From Streptomyces tardus (GTDB lineage Bacteria > Actinomycetota > Actinomycetes > Streptomycetales > Streptomycetaceae), in NCBI RefSeq assembly GCF_018101125.2, contig NZ_JAELVF020000001.1, forward strand, positions 4,257,629 to 4,321,628: a stretch of 64,000 bases of DNA. Direction: 5' to 3'. Below are positions 1-9,076 of this stretch, in pieces. Under the pieces are notes generated by a model that was given only the letters and a program-made list of their open reading frames with translations, had not been told where the DNA came from and searched no databases. Position numbers and translations under genes: made by a program. The stretch's first letter is position 1. Each line of letters begins with the position of its first letter.

Positions 1-366
1 TCCCTTCCAGCCTGCTGTTGAAGCGACTTGGGCGTACCTGACGCCTTTTGGGCGAATGGGCCGGGCTGCCCGGATGGTGGCGGAGGGTGTGTTACGCGTC
101 ACCGCGAAGCCATCTCACTTCTACACAGGGTCAGTTGGTGGTCGCTGCCCGTACGAGGTTGGTAAAGGATTCCCGGCAGAAGCAACTTTTTTCCCGCGAA
201 GATTTGAAGCGCATTCCGCAGCTGGCTAGTGTCTTCCCTCGAACCTTCGCACGGTTGATCGCCCACCCGGGGCGGCAGTGAAGGAACCGCCGATTCCGCG
301 GCGTTCACGCGGAGCCGGAAGCGCCCAACTTCTGGCAGGCGGCTGAGGAAGAAGGAGATCGCCCCA
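1..366 (+). other. Leader region upstream of the NlpC/P60 pair
   Basis: No convincing gene is seen here. The stretch is noticeably less GC-rich than the coding DNA around it, with a run of six T at about 187-192, as expected of a promoter and long 5' leader. A ribosome-binding site (GAAGAAGGAG) sits about 6 nt before the GTG at 367. I looked for the c-di-AMP (ydaO) riboswitch, which precedes some actinobacterial cell-wall hydrolase genes, and did not find its conserved blocks. Confidence 0.5.
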
Positions 367-1398
367 GTGGCGTCCCACCGTCGTCCCAAGCAGCCGAGCC
401 GCACCCGCGTGACCGTACTCACCGCGACCGCCGCTGCTGCTGTCGCTGTCACCGCTCAGAGCGCCCAGGCTGATCCGAACGCGTCCAAGTCGGAAGTCAA
501 GGCCAAGGTCGACAAGCTCTACGAGGAAGCCTCCGCGGCTACGGAGAAGTACAACGGAGCCAAGGAGAAGGCCGACAAGCTGGAGAAGCAGACGGAGCGT
601 CTGCGCGACTCCGTGGCGCGCGGCCAGGCCGAGCTCAACAAGCTCCGCAACGGGCTCGGCGCCATGGCGACCGCGCAGTACCGCAGCGGTTCCGTCGACC
701 CCTCGATGCAGCTCTTCCTCTCCGCGGACCCGGACTCCTACCTCTCCCGGGCCGCCACGCTGGACCAGATGAGCGGCAAGCAGGCCGGCGAGCTCAAGCA
801 GATCCAGGACAAGCAGCGGTCTCTCGCGCAGCAGCGCAAGGAGGCCAAGACCAAGCTCGACCAGCTGGAGAGCACCCGCAAGGAGCTCGGCAGCAAGAAG
901 AAGGACATCCAGGGCAAGCTCAGCAAGGCGCGGTCGCTGCTGAACGAGCTCACCGCCGAGGAGCGCCAGCAGATCGCCGCGGACGAGGAGCGCGCCAGCC
1001 GCGCCGCCGGCGACCGTGCCGATCTCGGCGGCGGCAGCGAGGCCCCCGCGCCCGGCCGGGCGTCCAGCGCGTACGGCGCGGCGCAGAGCAAGGTCGGCCT
1101 GCCCTACGTCTGGGGCGCCACCGGCCCCAGCTCCTTCGACTGCTCCGGGCTCACCTCCTGGGCCTTCCAGCAGGCCGGCGTCTCCATCCCGCGCACCTCC
1201 GAGGCGCAGGCCAACATCGGCACCCGGATCTCGCGCAGCCAACTCGCCCCCGGCGACCTGGTGTTCTTCTACAACGACCTGCACCACGTCGGCTTCTACG
1301 CGGGCAACGGCCAGATCCTGCACGCGCCCAAGCCCGGCGCCAACGTGCGGTACGAGTCGATCAACAACATGCCGTTCATGTTCGGCGTCCGCGTCTGA
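367..1398 (+). CDS. Secreted NlpC/P60 peptidoglycan hydrolase with coiled coil
   Basis: A predicted secreted cell-wall peptidase that would cleave peptide cross-links or stems in peptidoglycan (D-Glu-to-DAP type endopeptidase in this family). A signal peptide covers about residues 1-36. A long charged coiled coil follows (about 40-200), then a C-terminal NlpC/P60 domain (about 230-343). Cys259 in FDCSGL is the nucleophile, His307 in HHVGFY the base, and His319 the third polar residue. The GTG start has a strong AGGAG at the right distance. The next gene is a paralogue with the same architecture, so the two look like a tandem duplication. The protein resembles the Streptomyces RipA-like hydrolases. 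The exact bond cut is inferred from the family. Confidence 0.92.
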   Translation: MASHRRPKQPSRTRVTVLTATAAAAVAVTAQSAQADPNASKSEVKAKVDKLYEEASAATEKYNGAKEKADKLEKQTERLRDSVARGQAELNKLRNGLGAMATAQYRSGSVDPSMQLFLSADPDSYLSRAATLDQMSGKQAGELKQIQDKQRSLAQQRKEAKTKLDQLESTRKELGSKKKDIQGKLSKARSLLNELTAEERQQIAADEERASRAAGDRADLGGGSEAPAPGRASSAYGAAQSKVGLPYVWGATGPSSFDCSGLTSWAFQQAGVSIPRTSEAQANIGTRISRSQLAPGDLVFFYNDLHHVGFYAGNGQILHAPKPGANVRYESINNMPFMFGVRV

Positions 1399-1621
1399 CG
1401 CCTCCGCCGCTGCCCGCGGTCGCGGCCCCGTCAATCTCCCTCGTACGGGTGATTCGGGGCAGCGGTCGCGAAAGCGTTCGCCCCGTCGGTGACCTGCGTC
1501 AGCGGCGGGGCTTCGGCGTTCCCGGGCGGCGCCCGGTCGGTGGAACGCCGGTCGAGCCGGCGCTACTGTCTGCTCGCGCCGCTCCCGCCGGGGGAGCGCC
1601 GGCGGAAGGAGTGCGGCACCC

Positions 1622-2638
1622 GTGGTGTCTCACCGGTCCTCACGACACAGGGCGTCCACCCCGCGGGGCAGGGGGCTGACGGCACTGTCCGCGGCTGCCG
1701 CGACGGCGGCCACGCTGGGCGGCGGTACGGCCGTCGCCCGTCCCGCCGAAGACGCGCCCGCCGCGCTCGATGCTCTCTACGCGGACGCCGAGCGCGCCAC
1801 CGAGAAGTACAACGCGGCGGCCGAGCGGGTCGGCGGCCTCCAGCGGCAGCTGAGCCGGGTCCAGGACCGCGCGGCACGCGGCCAGGCCGAAGTGAACAGG
1901 CTGCGCGACTCGTTGGGCACCGTCGCAGGAAGTCAGTACCGCTCCGCGGGTTTCGCCCCCGCCCTCGCCCTGCTGCTCACCGACGAGCCGGACGCCTACC
2001 TCGCGCGCGCCGCCGCGCTGGAGCGGGCCGGGCATCGGTCGGCCGGGCGGCTCGCCGAACTCCAGCGGGCCCAGCGGGTGCTGCGCCAGCACCGGCAGGA
2101 AGGCGCGAGGGCCCTGGCGGAGTTGGAGCGCCGCAGGACCGAGCTCGCCGACCACCGCAAGGACGTGCGCGGCCGACTCGCCACCGCCCAGCGGCTGTTG
2201 AACCGGATGAGCGCCGAGGAGCGCGAGGCCCGCGAGAGCCGCCAGGAGGGCGCTGTGCGCCCCGCGTCCGCCGCGGGGGGCCCGGCTGCGGAAGGCAGGG
2301 CGGGCGCCGCGCTGGCAGCCGCCAGGAGCGTGCTCGGGCGTCCGTACGCCTGGGGGCAGGCCGGCCCCTCGGCGTTCGACTGCTCCGGGCTGACGCAGTG
2401 GGCGTACGCCAGGGCCGGCGTGGCGCTGCCGCGCACCTCCCAGGGGCAGGCCGGGGTGGGCCGTTCGGTGCCGCCGGCGCAGGCGCAGCCGGGGGACCTG
2501 GTGATCTACCGCGGCGACGCCAGCCATGTCGCGCTCTACGCGGGCGGCGGGCAGGTGATCCATTCCCCGTACCCGGGCGCCGCGGTCCGGTACGACCCGA
2601 TCGGGATGATGCCGGTGAGCGCGGTGCAGCGGCCGTGA
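1622..2638 (+). CDS. Second secreted NlpC/P60 hydrolase, paralogue of the gene upstream
   Basis: The order of parts matches the preceding gene: a twin-arginine-poor signal peptide with an Ala-rich core (about 1-40), a coiled coil with the shared ATEKYNAA segment, then NlpC/P60. Cys254 (FDCSGL), His302 (SHVALY) and His314 form the catalytic set. GGAAGGAG lies about 10 nt before the GTG, and a second GTG directly follows, so the start could be one codon later. The 223-bp gap to the first copy contains no obvious terminator, so both may be co-transcribed. Divergence in the coiled coil is larger than in the catalytic domain, suggesting different partners or localisation. Confidence 0.9.
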   Translation: MVSHRSSRHRASTPRGRGLTALSAAAATAATLGGGTAVARPAEDAPAALDALYADAERATEKYNAAAERVGGLQRQLSRVQDRAARGQAEVNRLRDSLGTVAGSQYRSAGFAPALALLLTDEPDAYLARAAALERAGHRSAGRLAELQRAQRVLRQHRQEGARALAELERRRTELADHRKDVRGRLATAQRLLNRMSAEEREARESRQEGAVRPASAAGGPAAEGRAGAALAAARSVLGRPYAWGQAGPSAFDCSGLTQWAYARAGVALPRTSQGQAGVGRSVPPAQAQPGDLVIYRGDASHVALYAGGGQVIHSPYPGAAVRYDPIGMMPVSAVQRP

Positions 2639-2669
2639 GGGTCCGGGCGGAAGGCACGGCGGGGTCGGT

Positions 2670-4046
2670 GTGGTCGGCGGGATGGGCGGGAGCTGCGGGG
2701 TTCGTACGGGCGGTGCCGGGCGTCGGCGCGGCCGGGCCCTCGCGGTGCGCAGGTGCAGCGGGAGCGGCATCGGGCCCGGGCGGGTGCGTACGCGGTCGGC
2801 GCGGACGGTGAGCGGGCCCGGCGCCCGTGCCCGACTGCGGCCTGTGCTGCTCTGCCTGTTGGCGGCTGCACTCGCGGCGGCCTCGCTCAGCTGCGTACCT
2901 GCGGTCACCTCGCTGCTGGAAGCACCCTCGGAGCACCGGATGCAGCGCCTGCTGGACCGCCAGGCGGCGGCCGTGCGGGAGGGGGACGAGGCGGCCTATC
3001 TGGAGACGGTGGACCCCCTGGCGGTGCGCTACCGCAACACCGAGCGGCGGCTGCTGCGCAACGTGCGCCGGTTGCCGCTGTCCCAGTGGTCCTACCGAGT
3101 GGCCGACGTCTCGCTCGCCGAGGGCTCCGTCGGCGGCCGGGCCCGGGCCGAGGTCGTCGCCCAACTGCGCTACCGGCTGCGCGGATACGACGAGGGCACG
3201 CGCACTGCCACCCAGCGCTGGACCGTGGTCGCCCGGGACGGCCGCTGGTACCGCGACAGCACCCGCTTCGCCGAGACCCGCGAGGTGTGGGAGCAGGGGC
3301 GGCTGGACGTCGTCACCGGCAGGCATTCGCTGGTGCTCGGCTCCGGGCGGCCCCGGAGCGAGCTGCGCGCCCTGGCGCGGGCCGCCGACCGCGCCGTGCC
3401 CGAGGTCAGCGCGCTGTGGCCGGGCCGCTGGCCGCGTCGGATCGTGGTGCTGGCGCCGGCGGATCTGGACCGTACGGCGCAGCTGCTGTCCGCCGCGCCC
3501 GCGCAGTATCGCGGCATCGCCGCGGTGACGACCAGCGAGAACGGCAGAGGGCGCGCCGCGGACCGGATCGTGGTCAACCCCGGGCCGTTCGGCACCCTGA
3601 GCGCGGCCGGGCGGCAGGTGGTCATGACCCACGAGGCCGCCCATGTGGCGACCCGCGAGGCCACCACGGAGACCACCCCGATGTGGCTCTCCGAAGGCCT
3701 GGCCGACTGGATCGGCTACGGCGGGACCGACGCGCAACTGCCGGGCGCGGCACCCCGGTTGCGCGCTGCCCTGGAGGAGGGCGCGCTGCCCGAGCGGCTG
3801 CCGGGCGACGGCGGTTTCGCCTTCGACGGCCCGGCGCACGCGCTGGCGCTGTCCTACGAGGCGGGTTGGCTGGGCGCGCTGATGGTCGCCGAGCAGTGGG
3901 GCGAGCAGAGCCTGCGGAGGTTCTACGCCGCCGCCGGCCGACCGGGCCCTGGGGCGCTGGACCGGGCCCTGCGGGCGGAACTGGGCGTGGACGAGCAGGA
4001 GTTCCACGCTCGCTGGCGGCAGTACGTTCGGCACAAGCTCGGCTGA
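2670..4046 (+). CDS. Membrane-anchored putative zinc metalloprotease
   Basis: An HEAAH motif (residues 321-325) followed by a glutamate 17 residues on in SEGLADW (E342) fits the gluzincin zinc-binding pattern (HExxH...E), so a peptidase active outside the membrane is likely. One hydrophobic segment (LLCLLAAALAAASL, about residues 60-75) precedes a long extracellular part with an NTF2-like region before the catalytic domain. The start is uncertain: the first GTG at 2670 gives a basic, low-complexity N-terminus with no good ribosome-binding site, and GTG codons at 2784 and 2808 are equally possible and keep the membrane anchor. It ends 88 bp from the convergent next gene. No substrate can be named. 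Confidence 0.8.
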   Translation: MVGGMGGSCGVRTGGAGRRRGRALAVRRCSGSGIGPGRVRTRSARTVSGPGARARLRPVLLCLLAAALAAASLSCVPAVTSLLEAPSEHRMQRLLDRQAAAVREGDEAAYLETVDPLAVRYRNTERRLLRNVRRLPLSQWSYRVADVSLAEGSVGGRARAEVVAQLRYRLRGYDEGTRTATQRWTVVARDGRWYRDSTRFAETREVWEQGRLDVVTGRHSLVLGSGRPRSELRALARAADRAVPEVSALWPGRWPRRIVVLAPADLDRTAQLLSAAPAQYRGIAAVTTSENGRGRAADRIVVNPGPFGTLSAAGRQVVMTHEAAHVATREATTETTPMWLSEGLADWIGYGGTDAQLPGAAPRLRAALEEGALPERLPGDGGFAFDGPAHALALSYEAGWLGALMVAEQWGEQSLRRFYAAAGRPGPGALDRALRAELGVDEQEFHARWRQYVRHKLG

Positions 4047-4134
4047 CCGCTCCCGCGGCGCCGCGTCCGCCGGAGTCGCCGGTGGGGCCTGCCGGTGAGC
4101 CGGGCAGGGGCCTGCCGGGTGAGCGGGGCCGGGC

Positions 4135-5394
4135 TCACCGGGTGAGCAGCGGGTCGCGTTCGTCACGCGGCGTCGTGCCGGCTCCGGTGCGGTCGGGCGC
4201 GGACTCGGCCGCCCGGCGGCGGGGCGCGGTGACCGTGGTGTGCCACAGCGCCCGGCAGGAGGCCACGCCCGCCACGACCAGCAGGCCGTTGCGCAGCACC
4301 AGCAGGGCCACGCCCAGGGGTTCACCGGTGACGACCTCGCCGAAGAAGATCGGGAACTCCAGCAGAGTCGCGCCCGTCGCCGCCAGCACCAGCAGGGCGG
4401 GCGTCCGCTGACGCCGGGACCCGAGCGTCAGGCACACCGCGGCGACCCCGACCAGCCAGACCATGTACTGCGGGCTGATGACCCGGCTGGTGACGGTGAA
4501 CAGCAGCAGCGCGGCGAACGCGGCGTCGGCGCAGGTGGTGGGTGTCCACTCGACCGCGCGCACCCGCCACCACAGCAGCCACCCGAACGCCACCAGGCTC
4601 AGCAGCAGCGAGAGGTCGGCGACGGTGGACACATGGGGTCCGAGGAACTCCATGGAGCCGTAGTGCAGTTCGACGCGTCCCTCCCACCCGAAGTGGCGGG
4701 CGATGTGGAAGACCAGGGCGCCGAGCGACTCCACCTCGACACCGCGATCGCGTTGCGCGGTCAGGAAGTTCAGCGCGTTCGGCATGGCCAGGGCGAAAGC
4801 CCCCGCCACCCCGAGTCCGGTGAGCACCGCGGCGCCCCACATCCGTCGGCCGCTGCGGCCACGTGCGGCGCCGGCCAGCAGCAGGGCGGGCCAGACCTTC
4901 AGCAGAGCGCCGAAGGCCACCAGTGCACCCGCGACCCTCGGTCTGCGCACCGCGCACAGCAGTGCGGCGACCGCGACCGCCGTGACCATCAGGTCGTACC
5001 GGGCGTAGACGGTCGGGCCGAGCAGCGGTACTCCCGCCACCCAGAGCCAGGCGCCCGCACGGCTGCGGCCCCTGCCCCGGCCGGCCCGCAGGAGCAGCGT
5101 GAGGACGACGGTGTCGGTGAGCACGGCGAGCGTGTAGAACGCCGGGGCGTACTCCAGGAACGGCACCAGCAGGGGCGCGAGCACGGGCAGCGCGGCGGCC
5201 GGCGGGTACTGCCAGGTGACGTCGTCCTCGGGGAAGACGCCGGTGCGCAGGACCTCGGACCAGCCCTGGTAGATCACCTCGACATCAGTGGTCACCACCG
5301 GCCCCGGCAGGGTGAGGACCTGGAGGACGTAGAGCAGCAGCACGGCCCTGGTGGCCGCCCAGGCGGTCAGGAGGGCGGGCAGAGTCGGACGCAT
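4135..5394 (-). CDS. GT87/DUF2029-type polytopic membrane glycosyltransferase
   Basis: A 419-residue integral membrane protein with about ten transmembrane helices. It has the acidic first-loop region (DVEVIYQGW...GVFPEDD) and the WQYPP motif typical of polyprenol-phosphate-mannose-dependent GT-C enzymes of the GT87/DUF2029 family. These add mannose from a lipid carrier to glycolipids on the outer face of the membrane. It is divergent from a PimB-like mannosyltransferase, which supports a role in phosphatidylinositol mannoside or related glycolipid assembly. The ATG at 5394 was chosen because the hydrophobic protein begins there; upstream sequence is the divergent promoter. The acceptor is inferred only from context. 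Confidence 0.85.
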   Translation of the reverse strand: MRPTLPALLTAWAATRAVLLLYVLQVLTLPGPVVTTDVEVIYQGWSEVLRTGVFPEDDVTWQYPPAAALPVLAPLLVPFLEYAPAFYTLAVLTDTVVLTLLLRAGRGRGRSRAGAWLWVAGVPLLGPTVYARYDLMVTAVAVAALLCAVRRPRVAGALVAFGALLKVWPALLLAGAARGRSGRRMWGAAVLTGLGVAGAFALAMPNALNFLTAQRDRGVEVESLGALVFHIARHFGWEGRVELHYGSMEFLGPHVSTVADLSLLLSLVAFGWLLWWRVRAVEWTPTTCADAAFAALLLFTVTSRVISPQYMVWLVGVAAVCLTLGSRRQRTPALLVLAATGATLLEFPIFFGEVVTGEPLGVALLVLRNGLLVVAGVASCRALWHTTVTAPRRRAAESAPDRTGAGTTPRDERDPLLTR

Positions 5395-5442
5395 CCCCCG
5401 ACCGTACGTGGTGCTCCGTACCACCCGGTACTGTCGGCGCTG
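5395..5442. promoter_or_regulatory. Divergent promoter region with -10 box for a leaderless pimB-like gene
   Basis: Only 48 bp separate two divergent genes. On the plus strand TACTGT (5429-5434) ends 8 nt before the ATG at 5443, and no Shine-Dalgarno sequence is present. Transcription would therefore start at or next to the start codon, giving a leaderless mRNA. On the minus strand a G-rich GTCGGGGG stands directly before the ATG of the membrane glycosyltransferase. Confidence 0.55.
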
Positions 5443-6597
5443 ATGGAAAAGACCCTGATCGTCACCAACGACTTTCCTCCCCGGCCGGGTGGAATCCAGG
5501 CGTTTCTGCACAGCATGGCGCTCCGTCTCGACCCGGATCGGCTGGTCGTCTACGCCTCGACCTGGAAGCGCACCGCCGAAGGGCTGGCGGCCGCCGAGAA
5601 GTTCGACGCGGAGCAGCCGTTCACCGTGGTCCGCGACCGCGCCACCATGCTGTTGCCGACCCCGCGGGTGACGCGCCGGGCGTCCGCGCTGCTGCGCGAG
5701 CACGGCTGCACCTCGGTGTGGTTCGGTGCCGCGGCGCCGCTCGGACTGATGGCCCCGGCGCTGCGCAGGGCCGGAGCGCAGCGCCTGGTGGCGACGACCC
5801 ACGGGCACGAGGCGGGCTGGGCCCAACTGCCCGTCGCACGGCAGCTGTTGGGCCGAATCGGCGGCGCGACGGACACCATGACCTACCTCGGCGAGTACAC
5901 CCGGTCGCGGATCGCCCGGGCGCTGAGCCCGCAAGCGGCTGCCCGGATGACCCAACTCCCCCCGGGCGTGGACGAGAAGACCTTCCACCCCGGCTCCGGC
6001 GGCGACCTGGTGCGCGAGCGGCTGGGCCTGAGCGACCGCCCGGTGGTCGTGTGCGTGTCCCGCCTGGTGCCGCGCAAGGGGCAGGACACCCTGATCGAGG
6101 CCATGCCCGCGATCCTCTCCCGGGTGCCCGACGCCGTGCTGCTGATCGTGGGCGGCGGACCGTACGAGCAGAAGCTGCGGGCGCTGGCCGAGCGCACCGG
6201 TGTTGCCGACTCGGTGCGGATGACCGGTGCGGTGCCGTGGGAGGAGCTGCCGGCGCACTACGGGGCGGGCGACGTCTTCGCCATGCCCTGCCGCACGCGC
6301 CGCAAGGGCCTGGACGTCGAAGGGCTGGGCATCGTCTACCTGGAGGCTTCCGCGACCGGGCTCCCGGTGGTCGCCGGCGACTCCGGCGGCGCCCCGGACG
6401 CGGTGCTCGACGGCGAGACCGGCTGGGTCGTGCGCGGCGGCGACGCGGCGGAGACGGCCGAGCGGGTCGCCACCCTGCTGCTGGACGCGGAGTTGAGGCG
6501 GCGAATGGGGGAGCGCGGTCGCGCCTGGGTCGAGGAGAAGTGGCGTCGGGACCTGCTGGCCGAGCGGCTGAAGGAGCTGCTCCGCCGCGAGCCCTGA
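5443..6597 (+). CDS. GT4-family glycosyltransferase, PimB-like
   Basis: A 384-residue GT-B fold enzyme that would transfer mannose from GDP-mannose to phosphatidylinositol or a monomannosylated form at the cytoplasmic membrane face. The N-terminal PPRPGGIQAFL loop, the donor-domain start SRLVPRKGQDTLIEA and the E-x7-E pair in EGLGIVYLE (around residues 293-301) are characteristic of GT4. Length agrees with actinobacterial PimB'. The ATG at 5443 begins the conserved N-terminus and appears to be leaderless. It is divergent from a membrane mannosyltransferase-like gene. The family assignment is firm; the substrate is inferred from similarity to PimB'. Confidence 0.9.
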   Translation: MEKTLIVTNDFPPRPGGIQAFLHSMALRLDPDRLVVYASTWKRTAEGLAAAEKFDAEQPFTVVRDRATMLLPTPRVTRRASALLREHGCTSVWFGAAAPLGLMAPALRRAGAQRLVATTHGHEAGWAQLPVARQLLGRIGGATDTMTYLGEYTRSRIARALSPQAAARMTQLPPGVDEKTFHPGSGGDLVRERLGLSDRPVVVCVSRLVPRKGQDTLIEAMPAILSRVPDAVLLIVGGGPYEQKLRALAERTGVADSVRMTGAVPWEELPAHYGAGDVFAMPCRTRRKGLDVEGLGIVYLEASATGLPVVAGDSGGAPDAVLDGETGWVVRGGDAAETAERVATLLLDAELRRRMGERGRAWVEEKWRRDLLAERLKELLRREP

Positions 6598-6815
6598 CGG
6601 CCCGGACGTCCGGTCCGCGCCCGCTCCGCCACCGGCGAGCAGCGGTGGCCCGGTGGCCCGTCGACCCGGCGGCGGGCGGTGACGGCCTGCGGGTGGTGAT
6701 GGCCTGGCGGGTGGTGGGCCGCTCGGCGAGTTGCCCGCTCGGCCCGTGCCCGGCGAGTCGGCCCGGTGGCGGCCCGCGCCACGACGCGTCTCGGTGCCCC
6801 GCGCCGGCGCCGGCC

Positions 6816-6870
6816 GCGGAACGGGAAGCGCCCGCGGTCCGGAGCGGACTGCGGGCACTTCCCGTTCCGC
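6816..6870. terminator. Bidirectional terminator hairpin
   Basis: An inverted repeat with 26-nt arms (6816-6841 and 6845-6870, two mismatches, 3-nt loop) lies between the convergent pimB-like and acyl-CoA synthetase genes. It lacks a strong T-tract on either side, as is common in Streptomyces. The rest of the 320-bp gap (6598-6917) contains no gene. Confidence 0.7.
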
Positions 6871-6917
6871 GAGCGGTACGGAGGCGGCCGGCCGTGCTCC
6901 GTCCGGCGCCGGCCGGG

Positions 6918-8717
6918 TCAGCGGTAGAGCGCCTCGATCTCGTCGGCGAAGTCCTTGGCGACCACGTTGCGCTTGAGCTTCAGCGAGGGGGTGATGTGGC
7001 CCGACTCCTCGGTGAACTGGCTCGTCAGCACCCGGAACTTGCGCACCGACTCGGCCCGGGAGACCGCGGCGTTGCCGTCGTCGACGGCCTGCTGGACGGC
7101 GGCCAGCAGCTCGGCGTCGGCGATCAACTCCTCGCGGCTGAGGCCGGACTTGCCTTTCTCCTCGGCCCACCGCGGCAGGAACTCCTCGTCCAGGGTCACC
7201 ACCGCGGCCACGAACGGACGGGCGTCGCCGACGACCATGCACTCCGCGACCAGTGCGTGGGCACGGATGCGGTCCTCGATGACCGCCGGCGCCACGTTCT
7301 TGCCGCCCGCGGTGACCAGGATCTCCTTCTTGCGGCCGGTGATCGCCAGGTAGCCGTCCTCGTCGAGGGTGCCGAGGTCGCCGGTGCGGAACCAGCCCTC
7401 GGTGAGGGACTCCTTGGTGGCGGTCTCGTTCTCCCAGTACCCGGTGAACAGGTGCTCGCCGTGCAGCAGCACCTCGCCGTCGTCGGCGATGCGGATGACG
7501 GTGCCGGGCAGCGGCTGTCCGACGGTGCCGATCTTCGGCCGGTCCCACGGGTTGAACGCGGTCGCCGCACAGGACTCGGTCAGGCCGTACCCCTCCAGCA
7601 CCGTGAAGCCGACGCCGCGGTAGAAGTGCCCCAGCCGCTCACCGAGCGCCGCGCCGCCGGAGATGGCGTGCGAGGCACGACCGCCGAGCACGTTGCGCAG
7701 CTTGGTGTAGACGAGCTTGTCGAAGAGCTTGTGCTTGAGCCTGAGGCCGAGGGAGGGGCCGCCGGGTGCGTCCAGCGCCTTGCTGTAGGCGATGGCAGTG
7801 GCGGAGGCCTTGTCGAAGATCTTGCCCTTGCCCTCGCCCTGTGCCTTGGCGCGCGCCGAGTTGTAGACCTTCTCGAAGACCCGGGGCACCCCGAGAATGA
7901 CGTTGGGCCGGAAGGAGGCCAGCTCGTCGGTGAGCTGCTTGATGTCGGGAACCAGGCCCAGCCGTACGGGCGCCATCACCGAGGCGATGAGGATCATGCG
8001 GCCGAAGACGTGCGCGGCCGGCAGGAAGAGCAGCACCGAGCCCTCGCCCGGGGTGAACAGCGGGCGCAGCCGCTCCACCACGTTGCCGCATTCGGCGAAG
8101 AACGAGCGGTGGGTGAGCACACAGCCCTTGGGGCGTCCGGTGGTGCCCGAGGTGTAGACGATCGTGGCGGGGGAGTCGGCGCTCGCGGCGGCGGCGTGCT
8201 CGGCCAGCTTCGCCTCGTCGACCCCGGCACCCGCGGCGTTCAGCTGCTCGACCGCGCCGTCGTCGATGACCCACACGTCCCGCAGACCCGGTACGCGCTC
8301 GCGCACGGACTCCACGTGGGTGGCGTGCGAGGCGTTCTCCACCAGGATGCCGACCGCGCCGGAGTCGCTGAGGATCCAGGCGATCTGCTCGGGCGAGCTC
8401 GTCTCGTAGATCGGCACGGTGACGCCGCCGGCGTGCCAGATCGCGAAGTCCATCAGCGCCCACTCGAAGCGGGTGCGCGACATCAGCGCGACGCGGTCTC
8501 CGGGCTGTACTCCGGCCGCGATCAGGCCCTTGGCCGCGGCGTGCACCTCGGCGCGGAACTCCACCGCCGTGAGGTCCTGCCACGCCTCGGGGTTCGCCGC
8601 GTCCTTGCGCGCGATCACCGGAGCGTCCGGGTACCGGGCTGCGTTCCGGCGGATCAGATCGGTCAGATTTCCGTCCGCGGGCACCTCGTACAGGGCCGGA
8701 AGGCTGAACTCGCGCAA
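6918..8717 (-). CDS. Long-chain fatty-acid-CoA ligase (FadD15-like)
   Basis: A 599-residue AMP-forming acyl-CoA synthetase that activates long-chain fatty acids through an acyl-adenylate before thioester formation with CoA. The adenylation P-loop VYTSGTTGRPKG is at about residues 187-198. The YGLTES motif and the hinge region TGDLGTLDEDGYLAITGRKKE are also present, and length is normal. The start is a TTG at 8717: GAGGAG lies 8 nt upstream and the conserved MREFSLPALYE N-terminus begins there. The nearby ATG at 8733 is in another frame. It is divergent from a metallophosphoesterase gene across a 359-bp region with two inverted repeats, a plausible site of fatty-acid-responsive control. Confidence 0.93.
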   Translation of the reverse strand: MREFSLPALYEVPADGNLTDLIRRNAARYPDAPVIARKDAANPEAWQDLTAVEFRAEVHAAAKGLIAAGVQPGDRVALMSRTRFEWALMDFAIWHAGGVTVPIYETSSPEQIAWILSDSGAVGILVENASHATHVESVRERVPGLRDVWVIDDGAVEQLNAAGAGVDEAKLAEHAAAASADSPATIVYTSGTTGRPKGCVLTHRSFFAECGNVVERLRPLFTPGEGSVLLFLPAAHVFGRMILIASVMAPVRLGLVPDIKQLTDELASFRPNVILGVPRVFEKVYNSARAKAQGEGKGKIFDKASATAIAYSKALDAPGGPSLGLRLKHKLFDKLVYTKLRNVLGGRASHAISGGAALGERLGHFYRGVGFTVLEGYGLTESCAATAFNPWDRPKIGTVGQPLPGTVIRIADDGEVLLHGEHLFTGYWENETATKESLTEGWFRTGDLGTLDEDGYLAITGRKKEILVTAGGKNVAPAVIEDRIRAHALVAECMVVGDARPFVAAVVTLDEEFLPRWAEEKGKSGLSREELIADAELLAAVQQAVDDGNAAVSRAESVRKFRVLTSQFTEESGHITPSLKLKRNVVAKDFADEIEALYR

Positions 8718-8778
8718 GACTGCTGCTCCTCATCGGCGCCGGAACATCGGCCGTTGCGTCGGCCTCCGTTGGCTCGCT

Positions 8779-8796
8779 TCAAGGCGGAAACCTTGA
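8779..8796. promoter_or_regulatory. Inverted repeat upstream of the acyl-CoA synthetase gene
   Basis: TCAAGG-N6-CCTTGA is a perfect 6-bp inverted repeat about 60 bp upstream of the TTG start of the acyl-CoA synthetase. Its size and place suit a dimeric repressor operator. The regulator is unknown. Confidence 0.35.
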
Positions 8797-8862
8797 GTTG
8801 GACGGCCCGGACGTTACCCACGGGTATGGCTTCGCGGATAGGGGGTCTGGGTCAGATGTTCG

Positions 8863-8873
8863 GTGTGTCACAC
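8863..8873. promoter_or_regulatory. Short palindrome in the divergent 8.7-9.1 kb region
   Basis: GTGTG-T-CACAC is a perfect palindrome in the middle of the 359-bp intergenic region between the acyl-CoA synthetase and metallophosphoesterase genes. It could be an operator. Nothing else of note was seen in this region apart from the repeat at 8779-8796 and the -10 box at 9064. Confidence 0.3.
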
Positions 8874-9063
8874 ATCGACTTGCCTGGTCATGTGTCGCTG
8901 AAGGGAAGAGTAAGCGACCCTTTGTCCGTTGTGGTAACAGCCCGAGATCGATCGGGCGTGATCCGTGTCCCGCCCGCTTCCCCTCCGCCCGGCGCGACCG
9001 GCTGCCCCTGCCGCGACGACGGCGGAAGTCGCTGTTCCGACCCGCGGTCCGGCGGCCGGGTCC

Positions 9064-9069
9064 TAGGCT
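9064..9069 (+). promoter_or_regulatory. -10 box TAGGCT for a leaderless gene
   Basis: TAGGCT ends 7 nt before the ATG at 9077. No Shine-Dalgarno sequence is present, so the mRNA probably starts at the ATG. Confidence 0.5.
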
Positions 9070-9076
9070 GGCCGCC

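Noticed and set aside
1..366. c-di-AMP (ydaO) riboswitch before the NlpC/P60 gene
   Set aside because: The family of downstream genes made it plausible, but the conserved sequence blocks could not be found.
1977..4325. Long minus-strand open frame extending past the GT87 gene region
   Set aside because: Arg/Pro-rich low-complexity translation typical of antisense frames in high-GC DNA.
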